Source: Microbacterium hydrocarbonoxydans (GTDB lineage Bacteria > Actinomycetota > Actinomycetes > Actinomycetales > Microbacteriaceae). From it: a stretch of DNA of 64,000 nt. The DNA lies in contig NZ_JAMBOY010000001.1 in assembly GCF_023715885.1 (NCBI RefSeq), positions 558,001-622,000 on the forward strand. The letters are read 5' to 3'. Positions within the stretch are counted from its first letter, which is position 1, and every line of letters starts with the position of its first letter. Under the pieces are notes generated by a model. The model did not search any database and was not told where the DNA came from. It worked only from the letters and a program-made list of their open reading frames with translations. Of the stretch, positions 33,871 through 40,993 are shown piece after piece. A program made the position numbers and the translations under genes.

Positions 33871-34506
33871 CTACGCCCGCACGAGCGGATGCAGTCGTTC
33901 GGCGCGGGCTACGGCATCCTCGTCGCCGCACTGCGCGAGCCAGTTCGCGAGCAAGCGATACCCGCCCTCAGTGAGGACGCTCTCGGGGTGGAACTGCACC
34001 CCCACGACGGGCAGGCTCGTATGGGCGACGGCCATCACCGTGCCGGTCTCGGTGCGCGCGGTGACGATCAGAGACGCGGGCAGCGATTCCTCATCGAGGG
34101 CCAGGGAGTGATACCGCCCGGCGGCGAACGGGGACGGGATGCCGTCGAACAGCCCCGATCCGTCGTGAGCGACCTGCGAAACCATGCCGTGCATGAGTTC
34201 CGGCGCCTCGGTCACCGGGCCGCCAAGGGCCTCCCCGATCACCTGATGGCCGAGGCAGACGCCGAGCAGCGGCACGCGCGACGACATGGCGATCCGAGCG
34301 GCGTCGAGGCTCGCTCCCGCATCGGACGGCGTCCCCGGTCCGGGCGACAGCAGGAGGCCGCGGAAACGGGGCAGCAGTCGCTCGAGCTCGGCGGCGTCGA
34401 CAGCATCCGCCTCGACCATCTCGACCTCGGCGCCGAGCTCATTCAGATACCCGACGAGGGTGTGCACGAAGCTGTCGTGGTTGTCCACGACGAGCACCCG
34501 GGTCAT
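33871..34506 (-). CDS. trpG: Glutamine amidotransferase (TrpG/PabA type)
   Basis: A 211-residue class I amidotransferase supplying ammonia for anthranilate or 4-amino-4-deoxychorismate synthesis. Motifs in order are VVDNHDSFVHTLVGYL, LLLSPGPGTPSDAG, the nucleophile in LGVCLGHQVIGEALGG, and the His/Glu pair in GVQFHPESVLTEGG. The ATG overlaps the stop of the 51-residue membrane protein upstream. Its position beside pknB is shared with mycobacteria, where the gene is annotated trpG/pabA. The partner synthase is not in the window. Confidence 0.93.
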   Translation of the reverse strand: MTRVLVVDNHDSFVHTLVGYLNELGAEVEMVEADAVDAAELERLLPRFRGLLLSPGPGTPSDAGASLDAARIAMSSRVPLLGVCLGHQVIGEALGGPVTEAPELMHGMVSQVAHDGSGLFDGIPSPFAAGRYHSLALDEESLPASLIVTARTETGTVMAVAHTSLPVVGVQFHPESVLTEGGYRLLANWLAQCGDEDAVARAERLHPLVRA

Positions 34507-34658
34507 TCGAGGTCGACCTCGCCGGGAGCGATGATGGGGCTGATCCACGGGAACACGAACCAGAACAGCGCGTAGAGCACGGCCGTGACGAGGACGAGCA
34601 CGATGAACAGCTTGACCCACCACGGGCCGGGCAGCAGGCGCCAGAGTGCGGCGTACAT
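34503..34658 (-). CDS. 51-residue single-helix membrane protein
   Basis: A short, easily missed gene: MYAALWRLLPGPWWVKLFIV, one membrane helix (about 15-38) and a C-terminal IIAPGEVDLE tail. GAGAGGAATC precedes the ATG at 34658, and its stop overlaps the trpG ATG by four bases, so it is translated as part of the sortase-trpG operon. Trp/Pro-rich small proteins of this type occupy the same place in related actinobacteria, as far as I recall. The function is unknown; the location among division and cell-wall genes suggests an envelope role. Confidence 0.8.
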   Translation of the reverse strand: MYAALWRLLPGPWWVKLFIVLVLVTAVLYALFWFVFPWISPIIAPGEVDLE

Positions 34659-34679
34659 GATTCCTCTCGGTCCCTTCGG

Positions 34680-35474
34680 TCAGATCGACGGCGCGGCCGG
34701 AGGCGGGGGCGGGTCCGTCAGCGCCTTCGGGGGCCCCTCGGCTCGGGGCTGGAAGCTCTCGAAGACGCCGTAGGCGACGATGCGCTCGGCGAGCGAGTAG
34801 AGCGGGGAGCAGGCGGTGAGGGTGATGTACTGCTCACCGGTCTGCGCTCCGGGGATCTGCGGGACGTCGAGCAGCACGTCGGTCTGCGTCGGCTTCACGT
34901 ACTCGAGCGTGCGGAACCGATAGGTGAACCAGCCGTCGATCGTCTCGACGACGATCGCGTCGCCGATCTGCAGCTTGTCGAGCTGGTTGAACGGCTTGCC
35001 CCAGGTCGTTCGGTGGCCGGCCATCGCGAAGTTGCCGACCTCGCCGGGCATCTTGGAGTTCGTGTAGACGCCGATCCCGAGCTTGTCGAGCGTGCGGGCG
35101 CGGCTGGTGCCGCCGAAGATGCCGACGTTGTACTCGGATCCGAAGCGCGGGATGTGCATCTGCCCCAGCTGCTCGGTGTCGGCGGGACGCGCGGGGATCA
35201 CGGGCTGATACGCCGTGGTGCCGTCCGGCCGCTCGAAGGTCTCGGGCAGTGCGGGGGGCGGGGCCTCGGCCCACTCGCGTGACACCGCGGCGCCCTCGTC
35301 GTTCTTCTGCGCGCTGATGATGATGTCGCCGATCCACATCTGCCACGCGACGAACAGCAGCACGAGCACGCCGGCGGTGAGCAGCAGCTCCCCCAGCACG
35401 CTCGTGAAGGTGGCGCGCGATCGAGGGCGACGGCTGCGGCCACGTCGCTCCCCCGAGACGACGGATGCGGTCAT
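34680..35474 (-). CDS. srtE: Class E sortase
   Basis: A 264-residue transpeptidase with an N-terminal membrane helix (about 28-48) and an outer catalytic domain. The triad is visible: His154 in AMAGHRTTWG, Cys222 in LTACSPLYS and Arg231 in AERIVAYG. The TLTACSPLYS motif and the Pro-rich C-terminal tail are typical of class E, which prefers LAxTG substrates. The GH92 protein in this window ends in LAGTG and is a likely substrate. TAGGAT at 35486-35481, six bases before the ATG, suggests leaderless translation. Confidence 0.93.
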   Translation of the reverse strand: MTASVVSGERRGRSRRPRSRATFTSVLGELLLTAGVLVLLFVAWQMWIGDIIISAQKNDEGAAVSREWAEAPPPALPETFERPDGTTAYQPVIPARPADTEQLGQMHIPRFGSEYNVGIFGGTSRARTLDKLGIGVYTNSKMPGEVGNFAMAGHRTTWGKPFNQLDKLQIGDAIVVETIDGWFTYRFRTLEYVKPTQTDVLLDVPQIPGAQTGEQYITLTACSPLYSLAERIVAYGVFESFQPRAEGPPKALTDPPPPPAAPSI

Positions 35475-35548
35475 GGCGAGATCCTATCCCTCCGGCCTGT
35501 GCACAGAGCCGGAAGCCTGCTTTCTCGCGGGAACAAAGGCGACCCGGG

Positions 35549-35561
35549 TACAATGTCGGCA
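35549..35561 (+). promoter_or_regulatory. Leaderless-type -10 element of crgA
   Basis: TACAAT (35549-35554), five of six matches to TATAAT, lies exactly six bases before the crgA ATG, with no Shine-Dalgarno sequence. It is the cleanest example of the leaderless arrangement in the window. Confidence 0.6.
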
Positions 35562-35800
35562 TGGCCCGAGACCCGAAGACCGAAGAGCCCGACGCACCCC
35601 GCGCCGAGGGCGAGTCCGCCCCCAACGCCGTGTGGTTCAAGCCGGTGATGATCGGCTTCATGCTGCTCGGACTCGCCTGGATCCTCGTGTTCTACATCTC
35701 CGGGATGCAGTTCCCGATCCCCGGACTCGACAACTGGAACCTCGCGATCGGTCTCGGCATCGCCCTGATCGGGTTCCTGATGACCACCCGCTGGCGCTAG
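35561..35800 (+). CDS. crgA: CrgA cell-division protein
   Basis: A 79-residue protein with two membrane helices (about 29-48 and 61-75), an acidic N-terminal tail and the conserved WFKPVMIGFMLLGLAWILV and FPIPGLDNWNLAIG segments, ending in TTRWR. CrgA recruits septal proteins (FtsI, FtsQ, CwsA) in mycobacteria and inhibits septation in Streptomyces aerial hyphae. It is monocistronic, divergent from the sortase gene, and ends in a strong terminator. Length and topology match the family. Confidence 0.95.
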   Translation: MARDPKTEEPDAPRAEGESAPNAVWFKPVMIGFMLLGLAWILVFYISGMQFPIPGLDNWNLAIGLGIALIGFLMTTRWR

Positions 35801-35818
35801 ATCGCCCCGCTCACGCAC

Positions 35819-35847
35819 GAAGGCCCCTCGCACCGCGAGGGGCCTTC
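35819..35847 (+). terminator. crgA terminator
   Basis: A perfect 13-bp stem, GAAGGCCCCTCGC (35819-35831) and its complement (35835-35847), with loop ACC and a TTCGTCTCT tail. It is close in sequence to the terminator at 53533. Confidence 0.88.
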
Positions 35848-35877
35848 TTCGTCTCTCCGCTGGGTGTCCGTCCCCAG

Positions 35878-35986
35878 GTCTCCACAGGTCTCCACAAGGT
35901 CACCACAGAGTTATCCACAGGGTTGTTCACACCTGGGGATGAATTACACCCATGTTATTCACACCTGTTAACGAACCTGTTAACAA
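35878..35986. other. DnaA-box cluster in convergent intergenic gap
   Basis: Between the ends of crgA and the rhomboid gene lie TTATCCACA (35911-35919, a perfect consensus DnaA box), TTGTTCACA (35923-35931) and TTATTCACA (35955-35963), all on the plus strand. Weaker TCTCCACA copies lie at 35879-35896. Two CTGTTAAC repeats follow at about 35964-35983. The stretch is much more AT-rich than its surroundings. No promoter is needed here, so the boxes are not gene regulation in the usual sense. A titration, reactivation or accessory origin site is the likely reading; the main oriC should lie beyond base 64000 near dnaA. Confidence 0.6.
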
Positions 35987-35993
35987 CCGCTGA

Positions 35994-36893
35994 TCAGGAG
36001 TAGATCGACGTGATGAGCAGAGGAGGGACGAAGGCGACGACGACGAGGAGGGCGATGGTCACCGCCGCGATGAGCACGATCTGCCACACGCGCTGCTCAC
36101 GGCGCCGCGTGCGCGTGAGGATGAAGGCGAGCAGTGCGCCGACGACCGCGCCGCCGAGATGCGCCTGCCAGGCGATGCCGCCGATGAAGAATCCGACGAC
36201 GAAGTTGATGCCGAGGATCACGAGGATGCCGGTGACGTTCGCACCGATGTGACGCCCGACGATCAGCAGGGCGGCCATGAGGCCGAAGACCGCGCCGGAG
36301 GCACCGACTGTCGCGGTGCCCGGGGCGAGCAGAGCGACCGCGACCGACCCGCCGAGTCCGCTGATGAGGTAGAGCGCGAGGAACCGCACGCGGCCGAGCA
36401 TCGGTTCGAGGCTCTGTCCCAGCATCCAGAGCGCCAGCATGTTCAGCGCGAGGTGGATGAAGCCGCCGTGGGCGAAGACGGCCGTGAGCAGTCGCCATGG
36501 TTCGAACGGCGCGCCGAAGAGCTCGGGGTAGAGGTAGGGCCCGGCGAACAGCAGCTGCTGCGTGATCGCGGGACCCATGCCGGGAACGAGCTGCAGCAGG
36601 CCGATGATCGACGTGATCAGCATCAGCGCGTAGGTCACGGCCGGATTGCCGCTGCGCACTGCGGCCATGGTGGACGAGCGTCCGCCCCAGCGTCGCTCAG
36701 CTCGCTTCTGGGCGGGAGTGCGGTTCTTGCGCTCCTCCTTCATGCACTCCGGGCAGATGACGCCGACCGCCGCCGGGGTCTGGCATTCGCCGCAGATGGT
36801 GCGGAGGCACCGCTGGCAGAGCACGAAGCTCTGCCGATCCGGATGCCGGTAGCAGAAGTTGTCGCGGTTGTCCGCGAACTCAGGCGTGGTCAT
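35994..36893 (-). CDS. Rhomboid family intramembrane serine protease with B-box zinc finger
   Basis: A 299-residue protein. An N-terminal zinc-binding domain (about 12-52) has four CxxC-type pairs (CYRHPDRQ, LCQRCL, CGECQ, CPECMK). About seven membrane helices follow. The rhomboid catalytic Ser199 lies in VGASGAVFG and His245 in AWQAHLGGAVVG, with HxxxN (147-151) for the oxyanion side. It cleaves membrane proteins within the bilayer; targets are unknown. It is upstream of, and convergent with, the DnaA-box gap. Its start has no obvious Shine-Dalgarno sequence. Confidence 0.93.
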   Translation of the reverse strand: MTTPEFADNRDNFCYRHPDRQSFVLCQRCLRTICGECQTPAAVGVICPECMKEERKNRTPAQKRAERRWGGRSSTMAAVRSGNPAVTYALMLITSIIGLLQLVPGMGPAITQQLLFAGPYLYPELFGAPFEPWRLLTAVFAHGGFIHLALNMLALWMLGQSLEPMLGRVRFLALYLISGLGGSVAVALLAPGTATVGASGAVFGLMAALLIVGRHIGANVTGILVILGINFVVGFFIGGIAWQAHLGGAVVGALLAFILTRTRRREQRVWQIVLIAAVTIALLVVVAFVPPLLITSIYS

Positions 36894-36914
36894 CCGGATC
36901 GGCCAGCCTCGGTG

Positions 36915-37472
36915 TCAGGCCGCGACGATGTCGATCGACTGCAGCACGACCGGCTCGATCGGGCGGTCGCCCGCGGCGGTCGGCACGGCTCCGATCGCGG
37001 CGACGACGGCCTTCGAGGCGTCGTCGGCGACCTCGCCGAAGATGGTGTGCTTGCCCTGCAGCCAGGGGGTCGGGTCGGTGGTGATGAAGAACTGCGAGCC
37101 GTTGGTGCCCTCGGCCTTGCCGGTGATCGCGTTGCGGCGCAGACCGGCGTTCGCCATCGCCAGGACGTACGGCTCGTTGAAGTTCAGCTCGGGGTGGATC
37201 TCGTCGTCGAAGTTGTAGCCGGGTCCGCCGACGCCCTGACCGAGGGGGTCGCCGCCCTGGATCATGAAGTTCGGGATGATGCGGTGGAAGATGACGTCCT
37301 TGTACAGAGGACCGTCGCCGGGCTTGCCGGTGGCGGGGTCGGTCCACTCCTGAGTGCCGTCGGCGAGACCGACGAAGTTCTTGACCGTCTTCGGGGCGTG
37401 GTCGCCGAAGAGGTTGATGACGATGTCACCGTGGTTGGTGTGCAGGGTTGCGACGTGAGAAGCGTGAGGCAT
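36915..37472 (-). CDS. ppiA: Peptidyl-prolyl cis-trans isomerase (cyclophilin)
   Basis: A 185-residue cytoplasmic cyclophilin. Active-site segments are FHRIIPNFMIQGGDP, MANAGLRRN (a divergent form of the usual MANAG/A segment), GSQFFITT and WLQGKHTIFGEV. It assists folding at proline bonds. It lies 21 bases upstream of the rhomboid gene on the same strand, the position of ppiA in mycobacteria. The ATG at 37472 is chosen because the protein aligns from MPHASHVATLHTNHGDI, as in orthologues. Confidence 0.94.
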   Translation of the reverse strand: MPHASHVATLHTNHGDIVINLFGDHAPKTVKNFVGLADGTQEWTDPATGKPGDGPLYKDVIFHRIIPNFMIQGGDPLGQGVGGPGYNFDDEIHPELNFNEPYVLAMANAGLRRNAITGKAEGTNGSQFFITTDPTPWLQGKHTIFGEVADDASKAVVAAIGAVPTAAGDRPIEPVVLQSIDIVAA

Positions 37473-37616
37473 GACCTCATTCTCGCAGAGCTTCCCGTGT
37501 GCGAGCCCTGATCTAGCGCTGTTCGTCGCCCGACGCAAGGCCTCGGTGATTCCTCGCCCCTTCCAGGGTGGCGTGGCAAGATGGGGAACCCGTACTCCAA
37601 GCGACAGGAGAGCATC

Positions 37617-38129
37617 GTGAGCATCAGCCGCAAGCGGAAGAAGGAACTGCGTCGTCTCCAGAAGGACGCCAACCAGCTCTGGGAGAATCAGCAGGTCATC
37701 GTCGGACACGCTGCCGATGTGGCGCGCGAGGCGGGGCGTCAGCTCGGCAACTTCGGGCGCGAGCAGGTCGCACCGGCCGTGCAGCACACCTACGACCGCC
37801 GCGTGGCACCGGTCGTCGACCAGGGCGTGCGCTTCGGCAAGCACGTCGTCGACGACAAGGTCGTCCCGATCGTCGGCGGGGTCGTCGGCAGCGCGCTGAC
37901 CGCCTGGGACGTCGCGAACGCGAAGCGTCACGGCATCGAGAAGAAGATCGAGAAGAAGGTTCGCAAGGCCACCAAGCCGCAGAAGAAGGGCCCGGGCATC
38001 GGCTCGGTCATCGCCCTGGTCCTCGGCGCGGCCGCCGCTGTCGGCGTGCTCTACGCCGCCTGGCAGGCCCTCCGCGCCGACGACGAGCTCTGGGTCGCCG
38101 ACGACCCGCTGTCCGCCCCCGAGGCGTGA
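37617..38129 (+). CDS. Tail-anchored-like membrane protein of unknown function
   Basis: A 170-residue protein: a highly basic, helical N-terminal part (ISRKRKKELRRLQKDANQ), a central helical region (about 40-115), a Lys-rich stretch (KKIEKKVRKATKPQKKG), one membrane helix (about 130-152) and an acidic C-terminus. The GTG at 37617 has AGGAG six bases upstream; an upstream ATG at 37581 lacks one. The family is not recognised, but coding quality is clear. The stop overlaps the YbaK-like gene start (GTGA), so the two form an operon. The layout would suit a protein that stretches along and anchors to the membrane. Confidence 0.8.
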   Translation: MSISRKRKKELRRLQKDANQLWENQQVIVGHAADVAREAGRQLGNFGREQVAPAVQHTYDRRVAPVVDQGVRFGKHVVDDKVVPIVGGVVGSALTAWDVANAKRHGIEKKIEKKVRKATKPQKKGPGIGSVIALVLGAAAAVGVLYAAWQALRADDELWVADDPLSAPEA

Positions 38130-38638
38130 CCGACTTCGAGTCCCCGGCCGCCGAGCCGGCGGACGTGCACGCCCGCGTGCGCGCAGCCGCCGCTGCTCGC
38201 GATCTCGACATCGAGATCCGCGAGCGGCCGGCGGCCCGCAGTCTCTTCGAGGCGGCCGAACTGCTCGGCATCCCTCCGGAGGGCATCGTGAAGACCCTTG
38301 TGGTCAAGCGCTCGGACGACACATATCTGTTCGCCCTCGTGCCGGGCGGTCGCTCGATCTCGTGGGGCAAACTCCGCGCCGTCGTCGGGGTGAACAAGCT
38401 GCGACTACCGGAGGCCGAGCTCGCCCTCGCCGCCACCGGCTACGAGCGCGGCACGATCGTGCCGATCGGCAGCACCACGGACTGGCCCGTCTACGCCGAC
38501 GAGACGATCGTCGGTCAGCGCATCGCCATGGGAGCGGGCACGCACGGCTACAGCCTCTTCGTCGACGCCGACGACCTCATCGCCGCGTACGGCGCGACCG
38601 TCGCCGACATCTCCGTGCCGGAGCAGCCCCGCGACTGA
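38126..38638 (+). CDS. YbaK/EbsC-family aminoacyl-tRNA deacylase-like protein
   Basis: A 170-residue YbaK/ProX-type editing-domain protein, which hydrolyses mischarged tRNA such as Cys-tRNA(Pro). Typical features are LLGIPPEGIVKTLVVK with the conserved Lys, FALVPGGRSISWGKL, GVNKLRLPEAE, and GYERGTIVPIG before ETIVGQRIAMGAGTHGYSL. The GTG at 38126 overlaps the preceding stop. Single-domain forms act in trans. The specific tRNA substrate is not determinable here. Confidence 0.9.
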   Translation: MTDFESPAAEPADVHARVRAAAAARDLDIEIRERPAARSLFEAAELLGIPPEGIVKTLVVKRSDDTYLFALVPGGRSISWGKLRAVVGVNKLRLPEAELALAATGYERGTIVPIGSTTDWPVYADETIVGQRIAMGAGTHGYSLFVDADDLIAAYGATVADISVPEQPRD

Positions 38639-38648
38639 GCCCTCTCCG

Positions 38649-39071
38649 TCATATAAGGCCGGCCATGCGCAGCGAGATGTCGACGAGCTTGACCCGTTGC
38701 AAGTCGCCGATCGCCTTCAGCGGGAACCACTCCGCCATGTCGGTCGATCCGTCGGCCTCGTACTGCAGACGTCCGCCCGACACCGTCGCGCGGTACACGA
38801 TGCGCAGGGTGTGCAGCGGCTGATCCGACTTCTGGACGCGCTGCGACGCGGGAATGACGCGCGAGTGGATGCCGAGCAGCTCGCCCACCTTGACGGTGTA
38901 GCCCGTCTCCTCGCGAAGCTCCCGCCGCACCGCCGCTTCCGGGGCCTCGCCGGGCTCGAGTCCGCCGCCGGGCATGGTCCACGCGACACGGCGCCCCTCG
39001 ATCCACCGCGCCAGCAGCACCCGCCCGTCGTCATCGGTGACGACTGCGTATGCCGCGACACGCATGTCCAT
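38649..39071 (-). CDS. NUDIX hydrolase
   Basis: A 140-residue NUDIX protein with a complete box: GGGLEPGEAPEAAVRRELRE followed directly by ETGY. It hydrolyses a nucleoside diphosphate-linked compound; the substrate is unknown. The ATG at 39071 has TAGGGT seven bases upstream on the minus strand (39084-39079), fitting a leaderless start. It is convergent with the YbaK-like gene, ten bases away. Confidence 0.92.
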   Translation of the reverse strand: MDMRVAAYAVVTDDDGRVLLARWIEGRRVAWTMPGGGLEPGEAPEAAVRRELREETGYTVKVGELLGIHSRVIPASQRVQKSDQPLHTLRIVYRATVSGGRLQYEADGSTDMAEWFPLKAIGDLQRVKLVDISLRMAGLI

Positions 39072-39180
39072 GCGTCCCACCCTAACCGCCGGGGAATGAA
39101 CGGCGCCCGTTGGGTCGACGCCGAATCGATCACGAATCGAGAAGCGGCGGTCGACGCTGCCTCCGTAGGGTGAGGTCATC

Positions 39181-39222
39181 ACCGATCACCGATCACCGGT
39201 CACCGGTCACCGGTCACCGGTC
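39181..39222 (+). repeat. Six tandem 7-bp repeats before a DUF1801 gene
   Basis: ACCGATC twice then ACCGGTC four times, without interruption, directly ahead of the ribosome binding site (GAGAGGAG) of the next gene. TAGGGT at 39166-39171 could be the -10 box, which would place the whole repeat in the 5' untranslated region. Slippage here would change leader length or structure without touching the reading frame. Confidence 0.85.
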
Positions 39223-39237
39223 ACGAGAGGAGCCGAT

Positions 39238-39684
39238 ATGGCGAAGAAGGACAGCGGTTTCAGCGCGGAGGAGCGCGAGGCCATGAAAGCGGCGGCGGCC
39301 GACAAGCGCACGGCGCGCTCGCGGGCGAAGAAGTCTCCGGAGGAGGTCAGGGCCGAGGGCGAGGCCGACCTGAAGGCGGCGATCGAGAAGCTCAGCGAGG
39401 AGGATCGGGCGATCGCCGAGGGACTGCACGCGCTCGTCTCAGACGCGGCACCCGACCTCATCCCCCGGACCTATTACGGGATGCCGGCATGGGCCAAGGA
39501 CGGCAAGGTGCTGTGCTTCTTCCAGCCGGCGAGCAAGTTCAAGACACGGTACGGCACCTTCGGATTCGAGCAGCCCGCCAATCTGGACGAGGGAACTCTG
39601 TGGCCGACCGCGTACGCCGTGCTCGAGCTCGACGATGCGAACCGGAAGTTCCTCGCGGAGCGCGTGCGCGCGGCGGTGAGCTGA
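39238..39684 (+). CDS. DUF1801 (YdhG-like, frataxin-fold) protein
   Basis: A 148-residue protein with a basic, helical N-terminal extension (about 1-60, Lys/Arg/Ala/Glu-rich) and a C-terminal DUF1801 domain (about 62-146, LIPRTYYGMPAWAKDGKVLC, then FFQPASKFKTRYGTFGF). The fold is related to bacterial iron-chaperone-like YdhG proteins; the activity is unproven. The ATG at 39238 follows GAGAGGAG seven bases upstream. The heptamer tandem repeat in its leader is the unusual point. Confidence 0.85.
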   Translation: MAKKDSGFSAEEREAMKAAAADKRTARSRAKKSPEEVRAEGEADLKAAIEKLSEEDRAIAEGLHALVSDAAPDLIPRTYYGMPAWAKDGKVLCFFQPASKFKTRYGTFGFEQPANLDEGTLWPTAYAVLELDDANRKFLAERVRAAVS

Positions 39685-39748
39685 ACGACGGGTCGAGCGC
39701 GGTGGCACGGCATTTCGCGACGAACGACGGGACACTAGCGTGGATGCC

Positions 39749-40864
39749 GTGAGCACAACGCCCTTCTCCGCATCCGTGTACGCCGCCCGCCTCGACCGCG
39801 CCTCCGCTCTCGCCGCCGGCGCCGGTCTGGATGCGATCATCGTCGGTCCCGGTCCCGACCTGCAGTACCTCGTCGGCGTGGAGGGCGACACGATCGAGCG
39901 CCTGACGGCCCTCGTGCTCGGGCCGGGCATCGCGCCGACCGTCGTCGTGCCGCGCATGGAGCTCGCGAAGGTGCGCAGCACCGCCGTCGGCGGGCTCGGT
40001 CTCGCCGTCTCCGACTGGGTGGATGGAGACGATGCGCACACTCTGGTCGCCGACGTGATCGCCGGCGCCACCCGCGTCGGGGTGTCGGACGCCCTCCCCG
40101 CCCTCCACGTCATCCCGCTCGCCGACCGCCTCGGTCTGCGCCTCGAGCTCGCGACACCCGTGCTGCGCGAAGGGCGCATGATCAAGGATTCCGATGAGAT
40201 CGCGGAGCTCCGCCGCGCCGGCAGCGCGATCGACGCCGTGCACCGCCGGGTTCCGGAGTGGCTGCGCGCCGGACGCACCGAGCGGGAGGTCGCCGCCGAC
40301 ATCGCCGAGGCGATCGTCGCGGAAGGTCACCGAACAGTCGAGTTCGTGATCGTCGGGTCAGGGCCGAACGGCGCCGACCCGCACCACGAGGTGTCCGACC
40401 GCATGATCGAGGACGGTGACGTCGTCGTGGTCGACATCGGCGGAGCGGTGCCGAGCGGCTACAACTCCGACAGCACCCGCACCTATGTCGTCGGCACGCC
40501 CGACCCGAAGGCAGCCGAGGGCATCGCGGTGCTGGTGCGGGCGCAGCAGGCCGCGGTCGACGCTGTCCGACCGGGCGTCACAGCCGAACAGGTGGATGCC
40601 GCGGCGAGAACCGTACTGGCTGACGCCGGACTCGACGACGCGTTCCTGCACCGCACCGGTCACGGCATCGGCGTCTCCGTGCATGAGGAGCCCTACATCG
40701 CGCCCGGGAACGACCTCGTGCTGCGCGAGGGGATGGCGTTCAGCATCGAACCGGGCATCTACTTCGCCGGGGAATGGGGCTCGCGCATCGAGGACATCGT
40801 CGTGGTGACCGCCGACGGCTGCGAGCGGCTGAACACCGCTCCGCACGGCCTCACTGCCGTCTGA
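39749..40864 (+). CDS. M24 family aminopeptidase (Xaa-Pro type)
   Basis: A 371-residue metallopeptidase with a creatinase-like N-terminal domain (about 1-135) and a pita-bread catalytic domain. The dinuclear metal ligands are in VVVDIGGAVPSGYNSDSTRT (two Asp), HRTGHGIGVSVHEEP (His), FSIEPGIYF (Glu) and SRIEDIVVVT (Glu). It removes an N-terminal residue ahead of proline in peptides. The GTG at 39749 is chosen because TAGCGT (39736-39741) lies seven bases upstream; an in-frame GTG at 39740 would overlap that element. Monocistronic. Confidence 0.92.
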   Translation: MSTTPFSASVYAARLDRASALAAGAGLDAIIVGPGPDLQYLVGVEGDTIERLTALVLGPGIAPTVVVPRMELAKVRSTAVGGLGLAVSDWVDGDDAHTLVADVIAGATRVGVSDALPALHVIPLADRLGLRLELATPVLREGRMIKDSDEIAELRRAGSAIDAVHRRVPEWLRAGRTEREVAADIAEAIVAEGHRTVEFVIVGSGPNGADPHHEVSDRMIEDGDVVVVDIGGAVPSGYNSDSTRTYVVGTPDPKAAEGIAVLVRAQQAAVDAVRPGVTAEQVDAAARTVLADAGLDDAFLHRTGHGIGVSVHEEPYIAPGNDLVLREGMAFSIEPGIYFAGEWGSRIEDIVVVTADGCERLNTAPHGLTAV

Positions 40865-40905
40865 CACGGCGCCTCGCCGCAGCATCCATCCGCTTCACCG
40901 CAGCC

Positions 40906-40981
40906 GTTCGGAAGGAGATACCGCTTCGGAGGGAGGAATCCGTGCAATTCCTCCTTCCGAACGCGATTTCTCCTTCCGAAC
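40906..40981. repeat. Nested double inverted repeat of TTCGGAAGGAG elements
   Basis: Outer arms are at 40906-40920 and 40967-40981 (14 of 15 paired) and inner arms at 40925-40939 and 40947-40961 (14 of 15 paired). The result is a two-tier hairpin of about 76 nt with a seven-base inner loop and short internal gaps. All four arms are variants of one element, GTTCGGAAGGAGA. It lies between two convergent genes, so it could be a terminator, but its size and four-copy make-up are unusual. Confidence 0.8.
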
Positions 40982-40993
40982 AGTCGGTGCGGG

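Noticed and set aside
35878..35986. Treating the DnaA-box cluster as the chromosomal origin itself
   Set aside because: Only three strong boxes are present and dnaA/dnaN are not adjacent. The recF-side gene order at the right edge places the main oriC beyond the window, so it is reported only as an accessory DnaA-binding site.
39181..39222. CRISPR array
   Set aside because: The units are 7 bp, directly tandem with no spacers, and no cas genes are nearby.
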